64,000 bases of DNA, taken from positions 17,071,182 to 17,135,181 of the forward strand of contig CM040445.1 in NCBI GenBank assembly GCA_022749755.1, given 5' to 3'. The DNA comes from Azadirachta indica (taxonomy: Eukaryota; Streptophyta; Magnoliopsida; Sapindales; Meliaceae). The notes beneath the pieces were generated by a model that was given only the letters and a program-made list of their open reading frames with translations, searched no databases and was not told the origin of the DNA. The position numbers and the translations under genes were made by a program. Positions 59,626 through 64,000 of this stretch are shown in pieces (position 1 is the stretch's first letter; each line of letters begins with the position of its first letter).

Positions 59626-59967
59626 TACTACAAGAAATCTAATCTTTGAAGACGTTATTCTTTTACTACGATTATTAACTTTGTCACAATATGTTACTTG
59701 GTGTGACTGAATATTTATAATCGTGGAAAATAATTTGGTCTTCATTTATATGTTTTATTGTGAACAACTATGTTTGTTTAGAGATGAAATATTTGGTCTT
59801 TATATTTTTATTATTTGCCATCATTATAACATTAGTCACAATATGGTTTAATTTTTGTGCCAACATTGCCCTCCAAAAATTGACATTTTGTGACCCTACC
59901 TCCCAAATGTATGACAAAATTAATTGTGACAAAATGTCAGTCTTAGGTACGAATTATTTTTGTAGTG
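59626..59967. mobile_element. CACTA-like MITE
   Basis: Begins TACTACAAGAAAT and ends ATTTTTGTAGTG, inverted ends of the CACTACAAGAAA type, 342 bp apart. The interior contains TTGTCACAATATG and its near-inverse words, and no transposase. A 3-bp target duplication is not evident. Confidence 0.6.
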
Positions 59968-61077
59968 AATTAGAAGATTTGTTGTAAAGTCATATATATT
60001 CTCAATAATTTTCATTTGGCAAATTTCAGTATCCTATACATGTTCATTTCACATCAGATCATGAGCATTTTGAGAAAAATAGGTACAATTAATTTTTTTC
60101 CTGATAGTTCAAAATTAGAATTAGTTGTAAAGGGGTCTATTGATTGAATTATCTAATAATTAACGTCACTAGATAGTGACAAAACATAAAAATTTCTTGG
60201 CCGGTGGTGATAGCCAGCTAGGGCTTTAATTCTTCCCAATTTAGATTAAAACTCTAAGCTTCTTTATATATTAATATAATTTCTTGCCTCATCATTGAGT
60301 TTAAATTGCTCACTTTATTATTATAATTTTAAATTGTGCTTTGCACTATACTGACATTTCATAAGTTAACAAGTTAGACTTTGGTTCACCATTAGCATGC
60401 AAAATTCATTTGAACCTCAGGAATGAATTTGATTTGCCTTTTTGTATTGGCAATGTTTTAGAGTTGAAATAAATATTAATAAAATTATTCTTGCGGGGCT
60501 TGAAGTAGTTGCAATCACGGAATTTGCTACTTTATTCAATTCATATAAACCATTTAAAATGTTGTTTTTCGCTGTTTTGTTTGCTATTGGGTGCTGCTAT
60601 TATGGTTGCTATTTTTTTTGTAGTTTCACTACTGATTTTAGATTTTTTTTTTTTTCTATTGTTTACTGCCAAAAGTTGTTGTTGCGGCTGCTTTTTCTGC
60701 TATTTTTTTACTGCTGTTTGCTGCTGGAAAAATGTTTTATATGTTTCTATTTCACTGTAGCTTTATTTACTTGCTACATGTCCACTCGTTTTGCTGTAAG
60801 TTGTGTGAGGATTTTCATTAGGATTATTAATTGACTAAACATTTTAATTTGAGCGTTAATCTTCAAAAAGTTTTTGCATTTAACAAACTCAATTTCTCTA
60901 CAAATATTATCTACGTTAACCTTTTTGCTAATTCAATTTTTATTCATATTATTTCTTTGATACAACTTTTCTCATATGTCTAAGTTTTTTTTAGGACAGA
61001 TGATAAATTTTCAATATTTAATAACTAGTTTTTAATATTTGACATTAATTGTTATTTTTATTTTATTTCGAAGAAAT
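59968..61077. other. Non-coding spacer upstream of the hAT remnant
   Basis: No gene supported. A 130-residue frame at 60,442-60,834 is a low-complexity Phe/Cys/Leu-rich product of TTT/TGT runs and is probably chance. Confidence 0.4.
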
Positions 61078-61151
61078 GACATCAAATGATCCAATTGAAT
61101 TAACAATTATTGAAAATGTTGATGTTAGAGAGATATGCCAGCTACAAGTAC

Positions 61152-62554
61152 CGATGAATGTTTAAAAATATAAGTTTATCAAGAGAAATATTATGATTTA
61201 CACTTAATAATATCTTTTTGTTCCCCAAAAATGAAGTATATTTCTTTATACTGAATTCTAAAACATGAATTAAACTAAATAGTCGGTTTTGCATAGGTTT
61301 CGTATAATAAGCATATCTTTCAATCTAAAACATCAATTGATATTATTCTTAACCTAGACAAACATAGACTCATTACTTCACAACTTTATAAGCCAAAGGT
61401 TGGACCAATTCGAGCAATTAGTGGGACAAAATTGAGCTTCAACAAAACTCTCTAGTACATCTTCAGATTAGTCCAACATGCTTTTGTACTTTGGCCGTAT
61501 GTCCCAAAATACATACCTAAAAATTATATAGTTAGGTGTTCTAGAAAGCTGACAAAGAGCTTTAAATTTTTTATGTTTTACACATTCTCAAATTTCAACT
61601 GGTTGGCTATCAAAAAGAGATATCATTTTAAAAGAGTAGTGGAGAAATGCAACTTGAATATCTCTGACTATTTTCAACACAACTTACATTCTATAAAATC
61701 AATAAGGGTGAGATATAGACCATTAGAAAGCTGAGCCATCTACCTACAACTTTGAAGAAGACCATTTCATAAATTTCGATGATTTTGATAGTCAAAATGT
61801 ATTGTAAGTTGGTAGAGCGTGATTAATTGAAAATTGACAAATTATGTTCACACATGTAAAGTATCTTTTGTTTTACTTATATAAAAGAAGATGTGGAAGT
61901 GAGGAGCGCTAATCTTTTTTATCATTTTTTTTTCTTTTTGTAATTTGAGTTTCAATTAAATAATGTCTTTCTAATATTAGTTATTAGGGTTAAGGGTGAA
62001 GTTTTATTGATTTTATAGCATTGTTCTTTTATCATTCTAAATTATGCTTCAATGAAAAAATTTTCAATTGAGTAAATTCTATTTCTTAAAAGTGTTTTGA
62101 TTTGTTAAAAGGCTTGATTCATTGTTAACAAAAGGTACACTAAACTTGCACATTTTCAACAAACCAAGAACAAAGTATATTATAGCTTTTACAAATAAAT
62201 TGAATGATTAATCTTTTATTTTGTTACATTTTCTTTAAAGAGGTATTGTGATGTATTTCAATATATTTATCTTCCGATTAAGATTATCTATTAAGTGATT
62301 CTTAATTGAGTTAAAAAAAAATGAGTAAAGAATGATTTCTATAATTATTAACAAAATGAATGCCTAATGCCCAAATAGTTAATAATACTAAATTTGCATT
62401 TAACAAGTAACAAATTTATTTTATTTTCATAATATTTAGACATTGAACTTGTGAACTTCGTATAATGTATTCCTTATGAACCAACACTTGAACTTCCAAA
62501 CTTTATTACTTAAGACAACTTATACTTGAGAGTTATAATTTTTAAGTTATAACA
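61152..62554 (+). mobile_element. Solo LTR in the hAT gene, perfect AGTAC duplication
   Basis: Flanked by AGTAC at 61,147-61,151 and 62,555-62,559. Starts CGATGAATGTTTAAAA (TG decayed to CG) and ends TTATAACA. It is the inverse of 39,251-40,655. A TATA-like TTTATATAA lies near 61,878. No internal region, so it is a recombination product. Confidence 0.88.
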
Positions 62555-63037
62555 AGTACTATAGAAAAGTTCAAATCTGTAGTATGGGAACACATTAACA
62601 AAGTTGATATTAATGGGGAGAAAAAAAGTAGTATGTAAGCTTTGTATGACAAAATTTGTGGCACGACCTAAAGATGGTACGAAACATTTGCATAATCACA
62701 TGAAAAAGTCTTGAATCATGTGAAGGCAAAGAAAAATAACAAAATATTTAAAGAATTTAAAGGTGGAGAAAGATGAAGAGCGAAATGTAAAAGTCGAGAT
62801 TTTTAAGTACGATCCTACTATAATTAAGAAGATCATTTTTAAAATGATTATTGTGCACCAGTATCCTTTTAGTTGTATAGAGCATGAGTTAATCTTTCAT
62901 CAAAGCAATGAGTTCTCTTAATTCGAGATGGAATAATATGTCACATAACACAATCATAAATGATGTTATGGCAATATATGAATTAGAAAGGGCTAAAGTT
63001 TTGACTTTTCTTTTAGCGTAAGAAGAGTATAAATGAT

Positions 63038-63040
63038 GTT

Positions 63041-63076
<36 letters not shown>
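63038..63076. repeat. (ATG)n microsatellite
   Basis: About twelve ATG/GAT units in a row at the point where the hAT transposase has lost its central part. Confidence 0.95.
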
Positions 63077-63911
63077 ATTATATAATGCATTTAATTAATT
63101 TTTATAATAATTTTAATTAAATTGTATATTTTTAAATATAGGTTTATGTATATCTCAAAGCTCCACACACCAAGGATGTAATATGCATTGCATTGTTTAA
63201 TGCTTTGGAGGATCTCAATTTCAATCGTAAGGTATTCACTTTAACCGTTGACAATTGTTCTAGCAATGATCGAATGATTCAATTCTTATTAGAGAAGTTT
63301 GATAAATTTTATTTAATTTTGAATGGGTTATTGTTTCATGTTTAACGTGTTGTTCATATTTTTAATCTAATTGTTAGAGAAGAAATGTCAGTTATTGCTA
63401 GCACAATTAGCAAAATTTGTGATAGTGTATATTATTCAACAACAACTAAAAGAAGGGAAAAGTTTGAAGAGGTTGCTCGTAAATTAGATACTTCATGTAC
63501 TAGCAATTAGAACTTAATTGTATGACTAGATGGAACTCTACATATCTCATGATTTTTGTTTGCATTGGAGTATTAAGCTGTTTCCAGATTAAGGTTCTTA
63601 AGTCATAATATAGGATCAAGTTTGCCTGGTGAGGAAGAGTGGGAGTTAGCAAAAGTTTTGACAACTAATTTGAAACCATTTAATGAAGTCACAAAATAAT
63701 CTTTTTAGGACTACATACCTGACTATTAATTTATTTTTGGTGCATATTAGTGAGAAAAAATTGTCATTAGAGTAGTGGTATGCATCTCTTTTTCATAAAA
63801 TTAAGATGATGGCAAAAGGCTTGTTAGACAAATTTGATAAATATTGGAAGGATATTTATGGAACCTTAACATTGGCAACTATATTTGATTTGAGATACAA
63901 AGTTAAGTTGT

Positions 63912-64000
63912 TATGAAATCTCGCAACCCATAAGTGTATAGGGATGTACAAGTAGTAAAGTAAATAAAACCAAGTTGTCGAATCTATAGGAATTGACTTT
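63912..64000 (-). mobile_element. Start of a third LTR of the 10.5/41.8-kb family, cut by the window edge
   Basis: TGAAATCTCGCAACCCATAAGTG...AAGTAGTAAAGTAAATAAAAC parallels the opening of the 41,814 copy (TGTAACCGCAAGTGCAC..ACAAATAATAAAGTGATAAG) in the same orientation. It interrupts the hAT transposase right after its KLL motif. Confidence 0.55.

Larger units (their letters stand above)
61078..63911 (+). pseudogene. hAT transposase pseudogene interrupted by a solo LTR
   Basis: A possible N-terminal piece at 61,078-61,151 is followed, after the solo LTR, by a BED zinc-finger region (VWEHINKVDI near 62,581; CKLCMTKF and KHLHNHMKKS at 62,637-62,713). Further pieces match hAT transposases: VYVYLKAPHTKDVICIALFN and FTLTVDNCSSNDRMI (63,141-63,285), VVHIFNLIVRE (63,350), a TTKRREKFEEVARKLDTS block (63,444), EEWELAKVLTTNLKPFNEVT (63,631) and LRYKVKLL at 63,890, the DPRYKL-equivalent. 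The part between the zinc finger and 63,140 is missing and holds an ATG microsatellite. The start of another LTR cuts off the C-terminal dimerisation region. Stops and shifts abound. Confidence 0.82.

Noticed and set aside
60442..60834. 130-codon frame rich in Phe, Cys, Leu, suggestive of a membrane protein
   Set aside because: Composition follows T-rich and TGT/TGC-rich low-complexity DNA; a second overlapping frame looks similar; no start context or homology.
1..64000. CRISPR arrays, bacterial operons, rRNA or tRNA genes, viral genomes
   Set aside because: None seen; the gypsy sequences show plant retrotransposon lineages without an identifiable envelope or virus-specific gene.

Overview
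This is an AT-rich stretch of a plant nuclear genome, most likely a eudicot. The evidence is a coiled-coil NBS-LRR (CNL) resistance gene of the RPS2/RPS5-like class, an intron-containing phloem protein 2 (PP2)-like gene, a fragment of a plant family-35 beta-galactosidase, and dense layers of plant transposons (Ty3/gypsy of Athila, Tat and Del/Tekay types, CACTA, hAT and Mutator-like). There are no bacterial-style operons, CRISPR arrays or recognisable tRNA/rRNA genes. The species cannot be named from the sequence alone. Lineage names come from remembered family motifs, not a database search.

Layout. 1-4.8 kb: 3' half of an Athila-type element (RNase H, integrase, 3' LTR). 6.3-9.3 kb: decayed CACTA transposase. 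10.5-11.9 kb: solo LTR with a perfect target duplication. 12-15.4 kb: AT-rich spacer with small repeats and a Mutator-like element carrying a GC-rich core. 15.7-19.2 kb: CNL gene with two frameshifts. 20.2-21.1 kb: three-exon PP2-like gene on the minus strand. 21.9-22.15 kb: promoter and 5' end of a second CNL, cut off and joined to gypsy sequence.

22.15-49 kb is a nested pile. A Del-type element (RNase H at 22.2 kb, integrase at 36.6 kb, 3' LTR at 37.8-41.0 kb) was split by a complete 14-kb Tat element (22,567-36,595), and its 3' LTR was split by a solo LTR (39,251-40,655). The Del element abuts a second, older Tat copy (41.0-49 kb) that contains another solo LTR and an intron-bearing beta-galactosidase fragment. 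Both Tat copies keep an antisense reading frame with a shared protein pattern, the most intriguing coding signal here after the NLR.

49-64 kb: very AT-rich duplicated and tandem repeats, a gag-protease-only LTR element on the minus strand (53.6-57.2 kb), a non-autonomous hAT element with a perfect 8-bp duplication, a CACTA-like MITE, and a hAT transposase pseudogene interrupted by a solo LTR of the same family as the one at 39.3 kb.

Only the PP2-like gene looks close to intact, and even it has an out-of-frame segment. The CNL is probably a recent pseudogene. No host genes in the window form a pathway. The locus looks like a resistance-gene cluster edge decaying under repeated transposon insertion, deletion and LTR-LTR recombination.
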